From positions 45,553-109,552 of the forward strand of contig JBDLIT010000001.1 in the NCBI GenBank assembly GCA_039714735.1: DNA of 64,000 bases, given 5' to 3'. Source of the stretch: JASJBU01 sp039714735 (GTDB lineage Bacteria; Pseudomonadota; Gammaproteobacteria; Chromatiales; Chromatiaceae). A program made the position numbers and the translations under genes. Numbering within the stretch: the first letter of the stretch is position 1; every line of letters begins with the position of its first letter. Of the stretch, positions 16,011 to 24,235 are shown piece after piece. The notes under the pieces are model-generated. The model had not been told where the DNA came from. It did not search any database and worked only from the letters and a program-made list of their open reading frames with translations.

Positions 16011-18548
16011 CTACATGATATCCTTTATTGCGGGGTCTGAGAGGCCGCCTTCGTTGCCATTGGTGTCGTAGGTGGATACTTTGAAAACATAGGTGCCGAT
16101 CGCGAGATCCATGACCGTATAGCCCGTTGCGCCACCTTCATTGAGATCTACGATCATCGATACGTCATCTTCATTCGGTCCCATGTAGATTCGATAGCCG
16201 TCTATCTCGCTTGGATCTAAATACGAGCCATCGGTTCTGGTGGTTGGTATTGTCCAGCTCAATGTGGCTGAACCAGTGGTGATCGGAGCCTCATCCACCA
16301 TGATACTGATACTATTGAGTGAGTCCTCTGCGGAGCCATCTGAAACAGAAATGATGATATCTTCGTAGAGACCGAGGTCATTGAGCTCAGGAGTACCGGT
16401 AATGACTCCTGATGTGGTGTCAAATGTTGCCCAGGCAGGTAAATTCATGACGCTGAAGTTCAGGATGTCACCGTCTGGATCATTTGCACTTGGAAGGAAT
16501 TGATACATGTCGCCAATGGTGACGCTATTGGCGGGAATGCCGCTGATGCTGGGAGGTCGATTGGTCTCCGTGACGGTGATGTTGAAGGCGCTCAGAGAGG
16601 TCGTAGCGCTACCGTCGGAGACACTGATCACGATGTTGCTGTAGGTGCTGGCATCGTCGAAATCCGGAGCGCCTGAAAGGGTTCCGGTAGCGGTATTGAA
16701 ACTGGCCCAGGCTGGCTGATTAGTGATGTTGAAGTTCAAGATGTCACCGTCAGGATCGCTGGTAGTCGGGGTGAAGGAATAACTGCTGTTTTCCGCTACG
16801 CTGGTAGCTGGAATGCCGCTGATGCTGGGAGGCCAGTTGGTATTCGTGACGGTGATGCTGAAGGCGCTCAGAGAGGCTGTGGCGCTACCGTCGGAGACAC
16901 TGATTACGATGTTGCTGTAGGTGTTGGTATCGCCAAAGTCGGGTGTGCCGGTCAAACTACCAGTACTGGTGCTGAAGTTGGACCAGGATGGTTTGTTTAG
17001 AATGCTGAAAGTCAGGGTATCGCCATCGGGATCGCTTGAGGAAGGTGTGAAACTGTAACTTGCGCCTTCCGCAACACTCAAACTGGGATTGCCATCGATG
17101 AGTGGCGCCCGATTGGTATTGGTGACCGTGATATCGAAAGCGCTCAGAGAGGCTGTGGCGCTGCCATCGGAGACGCTGATCAGGATGTTACTGTAGTTGC
17201 CGGAGTCGTCGAAGCCCGGAGCGCCGGACAGGGTTCCGGTGGTGGAGTCGAAGCTGGCCCAGGCTGGCTTACTGGTGATGCTGAAGCTCATGAGGTCACC
17301 GTCAGGATCGTTCGCAACCGGTGTGAACGAATAACCGCCACTTTCTGAAACGCTGTCGGCGGGTATGCCGTAGATACTGGGGATAGTGTTCTCTATGGGG
17401 TCGTCTATTTCGGTGTTCTCGTCAACAACTGTATTGGCGGCTTCATTGATGGCATCGATTTGCTCGCTAGAGCTGAGGGCGGTTTCATTGATGGCTTCGT
17501 CGAGTGAACTGGTTATATAAAGATCAAGGCTGTAGCGGGCGAGGGCGGCAATCATGTCTTCTGTGGTGGATCCATCACCCATCTCATTGAGTGCTTTCCT
17601 GAGATTTTCGAGCATCGCACTCGGATCTATCACCTGGGTGGCGGTCAGAGCTGCTTTGGCCTGATCCAGCATTAATGTATTGAGATTGGTGCTTCCGTCT
17701 GTTGGTAGGGGCTCACTGCTGGTTCCAGTGATGGTATTGATGGCTGCGGTCAAAGCATCATCTGCAGGTACATTATTGACGTGAAGATCGTGAAGCATGG
17801 CTTCGAGTAATACTTGTAGGCTGACAACATGAGAAACGGCGGTATGGAGTGGATTGGCGCCATTCACGCCTAGTCCATCCAAGGCGCCGTCAGTCAGGTC
17901 GGCCGCCAGTGATTCGAGGATTGTGTCTACATCCGTGGGATTGCCGATGATACGGCTGGTGCGGCGCAACATCTCTGCCAGTGCTTCACTTGCATGGGTG
18001 ATTGTGACCACATTATTTTCATCTATGGTCGTGGATATCGGATCATTGACGAGTCCACTATCCAGCCCAAAATTGAGTTTTGCGAGTACGATTTGCGTGG
18101 CCCACTGAAGGTTGCTTTCAGTCAGGCCGCCAGGCATTAGTTGTGCCGTTTTAACAATCAATGTCGAATGAGGATTTAGGTTTGCTTGCTGTGTTGAGTC
18201 ATTCAGTATGACCGAAACAAGAGTGAAATCGGGTGTTGTGCCGGTTACCAGATCTACACCATTAAATGCCTCTAGTACGAGAGGGAAATCTTCTGTTTGA
18301 GTACTAATCTCTAACTGATAGTTTGCCTGATCATCACTGGTTGTGGTGGCAAGAAATGAACTTTGATTATTCTTAATATTGATGATGGCGCCAATGATGG
18401 GGCCGTCGCCCACGCTTCCGCTGATCGTTATCTTGTTTTCTGTATTCGCAGCATCTGTATTGAGCGTGTCATCCTGGGACTCATCAGTGCAGGCTGATAT
18501 GAGCAGGCTCAGTATCAGGATAACGATTATTTTAGGAATTAAGTTCAT
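16011..18548 (-). CDS. Large lipoprotein with four Ig-like (He_PIG/cadherin-type) repeats
   Basis: An 845-residue secreted lipoprotein: signal peptide with lipobox LISAC (cysteine at about residue 20). An N-terminal region of about 380 residues includes a carboxypeptidase-like beta domain (SGSVGDGPIIGAIINI). Four tandem repeats of about 90 residues follow, each with SYSFTP..DPDGD, PAWASF, GTLSGAPDF and ISVSDGSA, and finally a fibronectin type III-like domain (WTIPTTRTDGSYLDPSEIDG). The repeats are near-identical at DNA level in places, suggesting recent duplication. It is probably a surface adhesion or matrix protein. It is monocistronic and divergent from ilvI. Confidence 0.8.
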   Translation of the reverse strand: MNLIPKIIVILILSLLISACTDESQDDTLNTDAANTENKITISGSVGDGPIIGAIINIKNNQSSFLATTTSDDQANYQLEISTQTEDFPLVLEAFNGVDLVTGTTPDFTLVSVILNDSTQQANLNPHSTLIVKTAQLMPGGLTESNLQWATQIVLAKLNFGLDSGLVNDPISTTIDENNVVTITHASEALAEMLRRTSRIIGNPTDVDTILESLAADLTDGALDGLGVNGANPLHTAVSHVVSLQVLLEAMLHDLHVNNVPADDALTAAINTITGTSSEPLPTDGSTNLNTLMLDQAKAALTATQVIDPSAMLENLRKALNEMGDGSTTEDMIAALARYSLDLYITSSLDEAINETALSSSEQIDAINEAANTVVDENTEIDDPIENTIPSIYGIPADSVSESGGYSFTPVANDPDGDLMSFSITSKPAWASFDSTTGTLSGAPGFDDSGNYSNILISVSDGSATASLSAFDITVTNTNRAPLIDGNPSLSVAEGASYSFTPSSSDPDGDTLTFSILNKPSWSNFSTSTGSLTGTPDFGDTNTYSNIVISVSDGSATASLSAFSITVTNTNWPPSISGIPATSVAENSSYSFTPTTSDPDGDILNFNITNQPAWASFNTATGTLSGAPDFDDASTYSNIVISVSDGSATTSLSAFNITVTETNRPPSISGIPANSVTIGDMYQFLPSANDPDGDILNFSVMNLPAWATFDTTSGVITGTPELNDLGLYEDIIISVSDGSAEDSLNSISIMVDEAPITTGSATLSWTIPTTRTDGSYLDPSEIDGYRIYMGPNEDDVSMIVDLNEGGATGYTVMDLAIGTYVFKVSTYDTNGNEGGLSDPAIKDIM

Positions 18549-18906
18549 TTCGCGAGTCTCTTGATCATATTTCTGATGTCAAACTTAACGACTAGCGGCA
18601 AATCTCCTCCATGCCTGTGTTCACAGTATGATCAGACGGACTTCACACTAATTTTGACCCTATTCAAGAACATGAATCTCTTCTCTTAATTTATGGGCAG
18701 GCGTCACACTGGGGGGGGCTTCCGGTTTATTAAGAGACCGCAAGGGCAATAGCTGATAGTGATGAGTTGCTAGTGTTTTATTGAAGATGCCGAGTCATCT
18801 AAGACCAAAGTTCACTTGACCTGCCTGGGTACTATTAGTATTTTGTGCTGTTTCGGTGAAGAAATTCATCGGCCGTGTTTTTTGGTCTGATTGGGAGGTT
18901 CCCAAA
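18549..18906. other. Divergent promoter region between the Ig-repeat lipoprotein and ilvI
   Basis: About 360 bases without a gene. It contains a run of eight Gs near 18711-18718, a 9-base inverted repeat TCTCTTAAT (18682-18690) / ATTAAGAGA (18729-18737), and a good sigma-70 promoter for ilvI at 18816-18844. I see no leader peptide rich in Ile, Val or Leu codons, so classical ilv attenuation is not evident. Confidence 0.5.
18816..18844 (+). promoter_or_regulatory. Candidate sigma-70 promoter of the ilvIHC operon
   Basis: TTGACC at 18816-18821 and TATTTT at 18839-18844, separated by the ideal 17 bases. Transcription would start near 18851 and give a leader of about 56 bases if translation begins at GTG 18907. 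Confidence 0.5.
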
Positions 18907-20625
18907 GTGGAATTAAGTGGTGGCGAGATCGTCGTTCAGTGCTTGAAAGACGAGGGCGTGGAGCATGTGTTTGGTTATCCTGGTGGCGCCGTTCTGCATA
19001 TTTATGACGCTATTTTCAAGCAGGATGCTGTAAAGCACATTCTGGTTCGTCATGAGCAGGGCGCGGCCCATGCAGCAGATGGCTATGCACGCTCCACGGG
19101 TAAACCGGGGGTAGCTCTGGTTACTTCAGGTCCAGGCGCGACAAATGCCGTGACGGGTATTGCCACGGCCTACATGGATTCTATTCCCATGGTGGTTTTT
19201 ACCGGCCAGGTGCCGACACCGGTAATTGGCAGTGACGCATTTCAGGAAGCGGACACGATCGGTATCACACGGCCTTGTGTTAAGCACAATTTTCTGGTCA
19301 AGCGCACTGAAGACCTTGCTGAAACCATAAAAAAGGCCTTCTACATCGCAACAACCGGCCGCCCGGGCCCCGTACTAATCGATATCCCAAAGGATATCAC
19401 TGACCCGGGGAACAAGGTCACTTATGACTACCCCAAGAAAATCAAGATGCGTTCTTATAACCCAGTTTCCAAGGGGCATTTGGGGCAGATCAAGAAGGCG
19501 ATCGGCATCATGCTGAAGGCCGAACGTCCGGTCTTTTACACCGGGGGTGGCGTGGTGCTCGATAATGCAGCCAAGCCGTTGACGGATCTAGTCGAAGCGC
19601 TGGATTTTCCTATTACTCAGACCCTGATGGGGCTCGGCGCCTATCCGGGCAGCGGTAAGCACTTTATCGGTATGTTGGGTATGCACGGTACTTACGAGGC
19701 CAACATGGCGATGCATGAGACAGATGTGCTGATCGCGGTAGGAGCGCGTTTCGATGATCGCGTTACCGGCCACGTAAAGCAATTCTGTCCTGATGCGAAG
19801 ATCATTCATATCGATATCGATCCGTCATCTATCTCCAAGAATGTGAGAGTGGACGTGCCGATAGTCGGGCCGGTCAAGCAGGTGCTGAGAGATATGCTCA
19901 AGGTGGTCAACGAGCAAAAGAAGGGGCCTAATAAAGAGGCGTTGAAAAAGTGGTGGGCGCAGATCGATAAATGGCGTTCCATGGATTGTCTGAAATACGA
20001 CACCAAAGGCAAAATGATCAAGCCTCAGTATGCCGTGGAAGTTCTGCACAAGGTAACCAAGGGTGATGCCTTTGTGACCTCAGATGTGGGCCAGCACCAG
20101 ATGTTTGCGGCTCAATTCTATCAATTCGACAAACCACGTCGCTGGATCAACTCCGGGGGGCTGGGGACCATGGGATTTGGTCTGCCGGCGGCGATCGGCG
20201 TACAGATGGCGCATCCCGATGCAACGGTGGCCTGTGTTACGAGTGAGTCAAGTATCCAGATGTGTATTCAGGAGCTGGCTACCTGCCTGCAGTATGACCT
20301 TCCGATCAAGATCATCCTGCTGAACAATGGGTTTATGGGCATGGTGCGGCAATGGCAGGAATTTTTCTACGAGAGCCGCTATTCCCAGTCGGGAATGAGT
20401 GTGACCCCTGATTTTGTGAAACTGGCAGAATCTTATGGGCATGTGGGAATGCGTGTTGAGAAGTCGGAAGAGCTCGAAGGCGCCATGCAGGAGGCCTTTG
20501 GTATGAAGGATCGTCTGGTCTTTTTGGATGTGGTGGTGGACCCGGCTGAGAATGTCTACCCAATGATTGCGGCGGGTAAGGGTCAACACGAGATGTATCT
20601 GTCACCTGAAAGTGAGTTGGTCTGA
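18907..20625 (+). CDS. ilvI: Acetolactate synthase large (catalytic) subunit
   Basis: Joins two pyruvates, or pyruvate and 2-oxobutyrate, in the first common step of branched-chain amino acid synthesis, using thiamine diphosphate. 572 residues if it starts at GTG 18907, which has GGGAGG eight bases upstream and gives the family N-terminus VELSGGE; an upstream in-frame GTG at 18856 would place the start almost on top of the promoter. Motifs: GYPGGAVLHIYDA, RHEQGAAHAADGYAR (activating glutamate), TSGPGATN. The cofactor motif normally written GDGS reads SESS here (residues 446-449), an oddity noted in the findings. The stop overlaps the start of ilvH by one base. Confidence 0.94.
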   Translation: MELSGGEIVVQCLKDEGVEHVFGYPGGAVLHIYDAIFKQDAVKHILVRHEQGAAHAADGYARSTGKPGVALVTSGPGATNAVTGIATAYMDSIPMVVFTGQVPTPVIGSDAFQEADTIGITRPCVKHNFLVKRTEDLAETIKKAFYIATTGRPGPVLIDIPKDITDPGNKVTYDYPKKIKMRSYNPVSKGHLGQIKKAIGIMLKAERPVFYTGGGVVLDNAAKPLTDLVEALDFPITQTLMGLGAYPGSGKHFIGMLGMHGTYEANMAMHETDVLIAVGARFDDRVTGHVKQFCPDAKIIHIDIDPSSISKNVRVDVPIVGPVKQVLRDMLKVVNEQKKGPNKEALKKWWAQIDKWRSMDCLKYDTKGKMIKPQYAVEVLHKVTKGDAFVTSDVGQHQMFAAQFYQFDKPRRWINSGGLGTMGFGLPAAIGVQMAHPDATVACVTSESSIQMCIQELATCLQYDLPIKIILLNNGFMGMVRQWQEFFYESRYSQSGMSVTPDFVKLAESYGHVGMRVEKSEELEGAMQEAFGMKDRLVFLDVVVDPAENVYPMIAAGKGQHEMYLSPESELV

Positions 20626-21116
20626 TGCGGCATATTATTTCAATACTGATGGAAAACGAATCCGGCGCTCTCTCCCGGGTCTCTGGTCTATTCACCGCAC
20701 GTGGTTATAACATCGAGTCATTGACCGTGGCGCCGACTCAGGATTCCAGCCTCTCCCGCATGACCCTGGTAACCCGGGGCAGTGACGAGATCGTTGAACA
20801 GATAACCAAACAGTTGAATAAGCTGATTGATGTCGTCAAATTGGTGGATCTCTCGGAAGGCTCACACCTGGAGCGGGAGATGATGATGGTCAAGGTCCGG
20901 GCTGAACGCACGCAACGTGAAGAGCTCAAACGCTTGGTGGACATCTTTCGCGGCAAAATCATCGACGTCTCTGACACCAGCTATATCATCGAACTGACAG
21001 GCGCTGCTTGCAAGCTTGATGCATTTATCGAAGCGGTCAATGAAGAGCTGATTGTGGAAGTGGTGCGTACCGGCCCATCAGGTATTGCCCGGGGTCCAAA
21101 AGGTCTGGGTATCTAG
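20625..21116 (+). CDS. ilvH: Acetolactate synthase small (regulatory) subunit
   Basis: A 163-residue regulatory subunit that activates the catalytic subunit and gives valine feedback inhibition. An N-terminal ACT domain is clear: HIISILMENESGALSRVSGLF and ARGYNIESLTVAPTQD, followed by the conserved C-terminal domain (REMMMVKV, FRGKIIDVS, SGIARGPKG). Length equals that of E. coli IlvH. It overlaps ilvI by one base, so the two subunits are made in a coupled way; ilvC follows after 90 bases. Confidence 0.95.
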   Translation: MRHIISILMENESGALSRVSGLFTARGYNIESLTVAPTQDSSLSRMTLVTRGSDEIVEQITKQLNKLIDVVKLVDLSEGSHLEREMMMVKVRAERTQREELKRLVDIFRGKIIDVSDTSYIIELTGAACKLDAFIEAVNEELIVEVVRTGPSGIARGPKGLGI

Positions 21117-21206
21117 TTACCGACTGCTTTTTTATTTTCATGGGTGGTTGGCAAACTGCCTGGCAGACGCCAGAAATAGAATCAAAAAAATTTCCAAGGA
21201 CACAAA

Positions 21207-22223
21207 ATGGCAATTAACGTTTACTATGACAAAGACTGTGATCTCTCAATTATAAAGGGTAAGACAGTCAGCATTATCGGTTATGGCTCACAGGGGCATG
21301 CCCACGCCAATAACCTGATGGAGACAGGCGTCAATGTCATTGTGGGTCTGCGTGAGGGTTCTCCATCTGCTGTGAAGGCTCAGAATTCAGGGCTTAACGT
21401 GAAATCTATCGAAGCGGCAGTACAAGAGTCCGATGTGGTCATGATATTGGCGCCTGATGAGTTTCAGTCGACGCTATACCGCGAACAGATTGCACCCAAT
21501 ATCAAGAATGGCGCAACCCTGGCGTTCGCTCACGGTTTTGCAATCCATTACAATCAGATCGTTCCGCGTGAGGATCTGGATGTCATCATGATTGCCCCCA
21601 AGGCGCCCGGTCATACGGTGCGCAGTGAGTACGAGAAAGGTGGTGGTATTCCGGACCTGATTGCCATCTATCAGGATGCAACCGGGACAGCCAAGGAGAC
21701 AGCTCTGTCTTACGCCTCTGCGATTGGCGGTGGCCGGACCGGCATTATCGAAACCACTTTCAAGGATGAAACAGAGACCGATCTGTTTGGTGAGCAGGCG
21801 GTGCTTTGTGGTGGCGCCGTTGAGCTGGTCAAGGCTGGGTTTGAAACCCTCACCGAGGCAGGTTATGCGCCAGAGATGGCCTATTTCGAATGCCTGCACG
21901 AGCTTAAGCTGATTGTAGACCTGATGTATGAAGGCGGCATCGCCAATATGAACTACTCCATCTCTAACAATGCAGAGTATGGCGAGTATGTTACAGGTCC
22001 CCGGGTGATCAATGATCAGAGCCGCGCCGCAATGAAGGAGGCTCTGCGCAACATCCAGACCGGTGAATATGCCAAGCAGTTCGTGATGGAGGGCCAGCTC
22101 AATTATCCGTCCATGACCGCCAATCGTCGCTTGAACGCGGAACATCCCATTGAGCAGGTGGGTGAGCGTTTGAGGGGTATGATGCCCTGGATCAAGAAGA
22201 TTGTTGATAAAGAAAAGAACTGA
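21207..22223 (+). CDS. ilvC: Ketol-acid reductoisomerase (class I)
   Basis: A 338-residue enzyme that isomerises and reduces acetolactate or acetohydroxybutyrate with NADPH. The N-terminal Rossmann domain has GYGSQGHAHANNL and GLREGSPSAVKA, the latter carrying the Arg/Ser residues that favour NADPH. The C-terminal knotted domain has the magnesium-binding DETETDLFGEQAVLCGG and FECLHELKLIVDLMYEGG. The length is that of the short class I form found in most bacteria rather than the 490-residue enterobacterial form. An AAGGA ribosome-binding site precedes the ATG. A strong terminator lies 32 bases downstream. Confidence 0.97.
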   Translation: MAINVYYDKDCDLSIIKGKTVSIIGYGSQGHAHANNLMETGVNVIVGLREGSPSAVKAQNSGLNVKSIEAAVQESDVVMILAPDEFQSTLYREQIAPNIKNGATLAFAHGFAIHYNQIVPREDLDVIMIAPKAPGHTVRSEYEKGGGIPDLIAIYQDATGTAKETALSYASAIGGGRTGIIETTFKDETETDLFGEQAVLCGGAVELVKAGFETLTEAGYAPEMAYFECLHELKLIVDLMYEGGIANMNYSISNNAEYGEYVTGPRVINDQSRAAMKEALRNIQTGEYAKQFVMEGQLNYPSMTANRRLNAEHPIEQVGERLRGMMPWIKKIVDKEKN

Positions 22224-22255
22224 TTATTAGATATTCAGTTTGGAAAATATACGCA

Positions 22256-22286
22256 CCGCCAACCCCTGGGTTGGCGGTTGTGTTTT
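22256..22286 (+). terminator. Rho-independent terminator after ilvC
   Basis: Perfect GC-rich inverted repeat CCGCCAACCC / GGGTTGGCGG (22256-22265 and 22268-22277) followed by TTGTGTTTT. It ends the ilvIHC transcript just before argG. Confidence 0.8.
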
Positions 22287-22298
22287 CGGAGAAGCAAG

Positions 22299-23522
22299 AT
22301 GTCCAAAAATGACGTGAAGAAAGTTGTGCTGGCCTATTCCGGGGGATTGGATACCTCCATCATAGTCAAATGGCTGCAAGACGAATATCAGTGTGAGGTA
22401 GTGACCTTTACCGCTGATATCGGGCAGGGAGAAGAGGTAGACCCAGTTAGAGGTAAGGCGGAAGCGGCAGGCATCAAAGAAATCTACATAGAAGATCTTA
22501 CAGAGGAATTTGTACGAGACTACGTTTACCCTATGTTTCGCGCCAATGCGATCTATGAGGGTGAATACCTGCTGGGTACCTCAATAGCGCGCCCTTTAAT
22601 TGCAAAGCGCTTGATTGAGATTGCCAATGAGACGGGTGCTGATGCGATTTCTCATGGCGCTACGGGTAAGGGCAATGATCAGGTGCGTTTTGAGCTGAGC
22701 GCCTATGCCTTGCGTCCTGATATAAATATTATTGCCCCATGGCGTGAATGGGATCTGACGTCCCGCGAAAAACTTCTGGCTTATGCTGAGGCCAATGGCA
22801 TCTCTGTCGAGATGAAACGGGAGGGTAAAAAATCCCCCTACTCAATGGATGCAAATCTTCTGCATATTTCGTATGAAGGCTATGATCTTGAAGACCCCTG
22901 GGCCGAACCGGGGAATGACATGTGGCGCTGGTCTGTCTCACCTGAGCAGGCTCCGGACCAGGCAACCTATCTTGAGTTAACCTTTGAGAAAGGTGATGTC
23001 GTAGCTGTTAATGGAGAGTCCATGACACCTGCGTCTGTCTTGGCGGCCCTGAATAAGCTTGGTGGTCAGAATGGTGTTGGCCGGTCTGATATCGTTGAGA
23101 ATCGTTATGTCGGGATGAAGTCGAGAGGCTGTTATGAAACGCCTGGCGGCACCATCCTGTTAAAGGCTCATCGAGCCATGGAATCCTTGACGCTGGATCG
23201 TGAGGCAGCGCATATGAAGGATGAGTTGATGCCTCGTTATGCAAAGTTGATCTATAACGGATACTGGTTTGCCCCTGAACGAGAAATGCTGCAGGCGGCA
23301 ATTGATCAGACTCAGCAGGTCGTCAATGGCGTAGTAAGGCTTAAGCTTTACAAAGGAAATGTCATTGTGGTTGGGCGTAAATCGGAGAGTAACAGTCTAT
23401 TCGATGAATCAATCGCCACTTTTGAAGATGACGCAGGCGCATATAACCAGCAGGATGCGGAAGGTTTTATCAAGCTGAATGCATTACGCTTGCGCGTTGC
23501 CGCTTCCAAGGATAAAAAGTAA
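22299..23522 (+). CDS. argG: Argininosuccinate synthase
   Basis: Condenses citrulline and aspartate with ATP to argininosuccinate in arginine synthesis. 407 residues from ATG 22299, which has GGAGAAG seven bases upstream; the frame is open slightly further 5' but only through the terminator stem. The N-terminal PP-loop motif AYSGGLDTSI binds ATP. Other motifs: LGTSIARPLIAK, SHGATGKGNDQVRFE, SPYSMDANLLHISYEG and SRGCYETPGGTIL. The length is that of the usual short bacterial type. No other arg genes are adjacent. A long hairpin follows the stop. Confidence 0.97.
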   Translation: MSKNDVKKVVLAYSGGLDTSIIVKWLQDEYQCEVVTFTADIGQGEEVDPVRGKAEAAGIKEIYIEDLTEEFVRDYVYPMFRANAIYEGEYLLGTSIARPLIAKRLIEIANETGADAISHGATGKGNDQVRFELSAYALRPDINIIAPWREWDLTSREKLLAYAEANGISVEMKREGKKSPYSMDANLLHISYEGYDLEDPWAEPGNDMWRWSVSPEQAPDQATYLELTFEKGDVVAVNGESMTPASVLAALNKLGGQNGVGRSDIVENRYVGMKSRGCYETPGGTILLKAHRAMESLTLDREAAHMKDELMPRYAKLIYNGYWFAPEREMLQAAIDQTQQVVNGVVRLKLYKGNVIVVGRKSESNSLFDESIATFEDDAGAYNQQDAEGFIKLNALRLRVAASKDKK

Positions 23523-23536
23523 TCAGTAAAACCATA

Positions 23537-23576
23537 GGAACCGCCCCGGATAAGCTCAGTTATCCGGGGCGGTTCC
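23537..23576. terminator. Long symmetric terminator hairpin after argG
   Basis: A perfect 17-base stem (23537-23553 with 23560-23576, GGAACCGCCCCGGATAA on the left) around the loop GCTCAG. It lies between convergent genes, argG and the DUF4426 gene, and could terminate both; there is no strong T-run on the plus side. Confidence 0.75.
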
Positions 23577-23623
23577 TAATCTAATAAAAAGGTTGATGCT
23601 GGCAATGGATACGCTAGAGATTT

Positions 23624-24070
23624 CTAGTCAATAAAAAATTGCTGCTTTAACCCGGCCTTGTAGAAACGTGTCTCGCCTCTTGGTTTAACCTGCAGTTCGA
23701 AATTAAGTGTTTCCTGATCGGCGATTCTAAACTCGCCAATAAAATAGATGGCTTCCCCTTCCGTTACCCTGCGCATGGGTATGCTGATTAACTGGCCTCG
23801 AATATTGGTAGCCTTGGCCATCACCATAGCGTCAACAGCCTTACCCGTTGTATCCGGGATCTCCTTTATCACACTTACGTTTAACATACCTCGGTACTTA
23901 CTGCGTTGGATCCGATACTGATTAGCCACAGCAGGATCTAATGATGCGCTGGGGATGGCGTTATGATGAATGGTGTACCCGGGTATGCTGGTGCTGTTTT
24001 CCGCCCAAGCATTGCAGGTAAACAGTAAGAGGGTAAGTAGCCACAGGCAAGTGATTTTGATATTTATCAT
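23624..24070 (-). CDS. DUF4426 exported protein
   Basis: A 148-residue protein with a signal peptide (about residues 1-23, ending CNAWAEN) and a beta-rich mature domain matching DUF4426 (YTIHHNAIPSASLDPAVA, QRSKYRGMLNVSV, EAIYFIGEFRIADQETLNFEL). ATG 24070 is chosen because GGAGG lies five bases upstream; an in-frame TTG four codons earlier sits inside that Shine-Dalgarno site. The family is found in gammaproteobacteria near yggS/proC/metX-like genes and its function is unknown. A 21-base palindrome lies just upstream. Confidence 0.8.
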   Translation of the reverse strand: MINIKITCLWLLTLLLFTCNAWAENSTSIPGYTIHHNAIPSASLDPAVANQYRIQRSKYRGMLNVSVIKEIPDTTGKAVDAMVMAKATNIRGQLISIPMRRVTEGEAIYFIGEFRIADQETLNFELQVKPRGETRFYKAGLKQQFFID

Positions 24071-24087
24071 CTGATCCTCCAAGTAAA

Positions 24088-24108
24088 TACCGACCTGACA
24101 GGTCGGTA
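24088..24108. promoter_or_regulatory. 21-base perfect palindrome upstream of the DUF4426 gene
   Basis: TACCGACCTG, a central A, then CAGGTCGGTA. It sits just 5' of the Shine-Dalgarno of the DUF4426 gene. The ACCGACC/GGTCGGT arms look like TetR-family operators; it could instead be the terminator stem of the dynamin-like gene upstream, although only a weak T-run follows. Confidence 0.45.
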
Positions 24109-24235
24109 CGGATTTGTTATCTCGATTTAATAGTTTGGTGTTCTATGGTTTGCTGATAAACCGATAGAAACGTTCTTGTCGACCCTAAAACTGCAAAGGA
24201 CTTAGGTTGATCCTAATAGTAAGTCACGGATTGGG

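Noticed and set aside
16320..17350. The repeated DNA as a CRISPR array or satellite
   Set aside because: The repeats are about 270-285 bases, in frame, and encode Ig-like domains of one lipoprotein.
18549..18906. An ilv attenuator with a leader peptide
   Set aside because: No short frame rich in branched-chain amino acid codons and no terminator with T-run precede ilvI.
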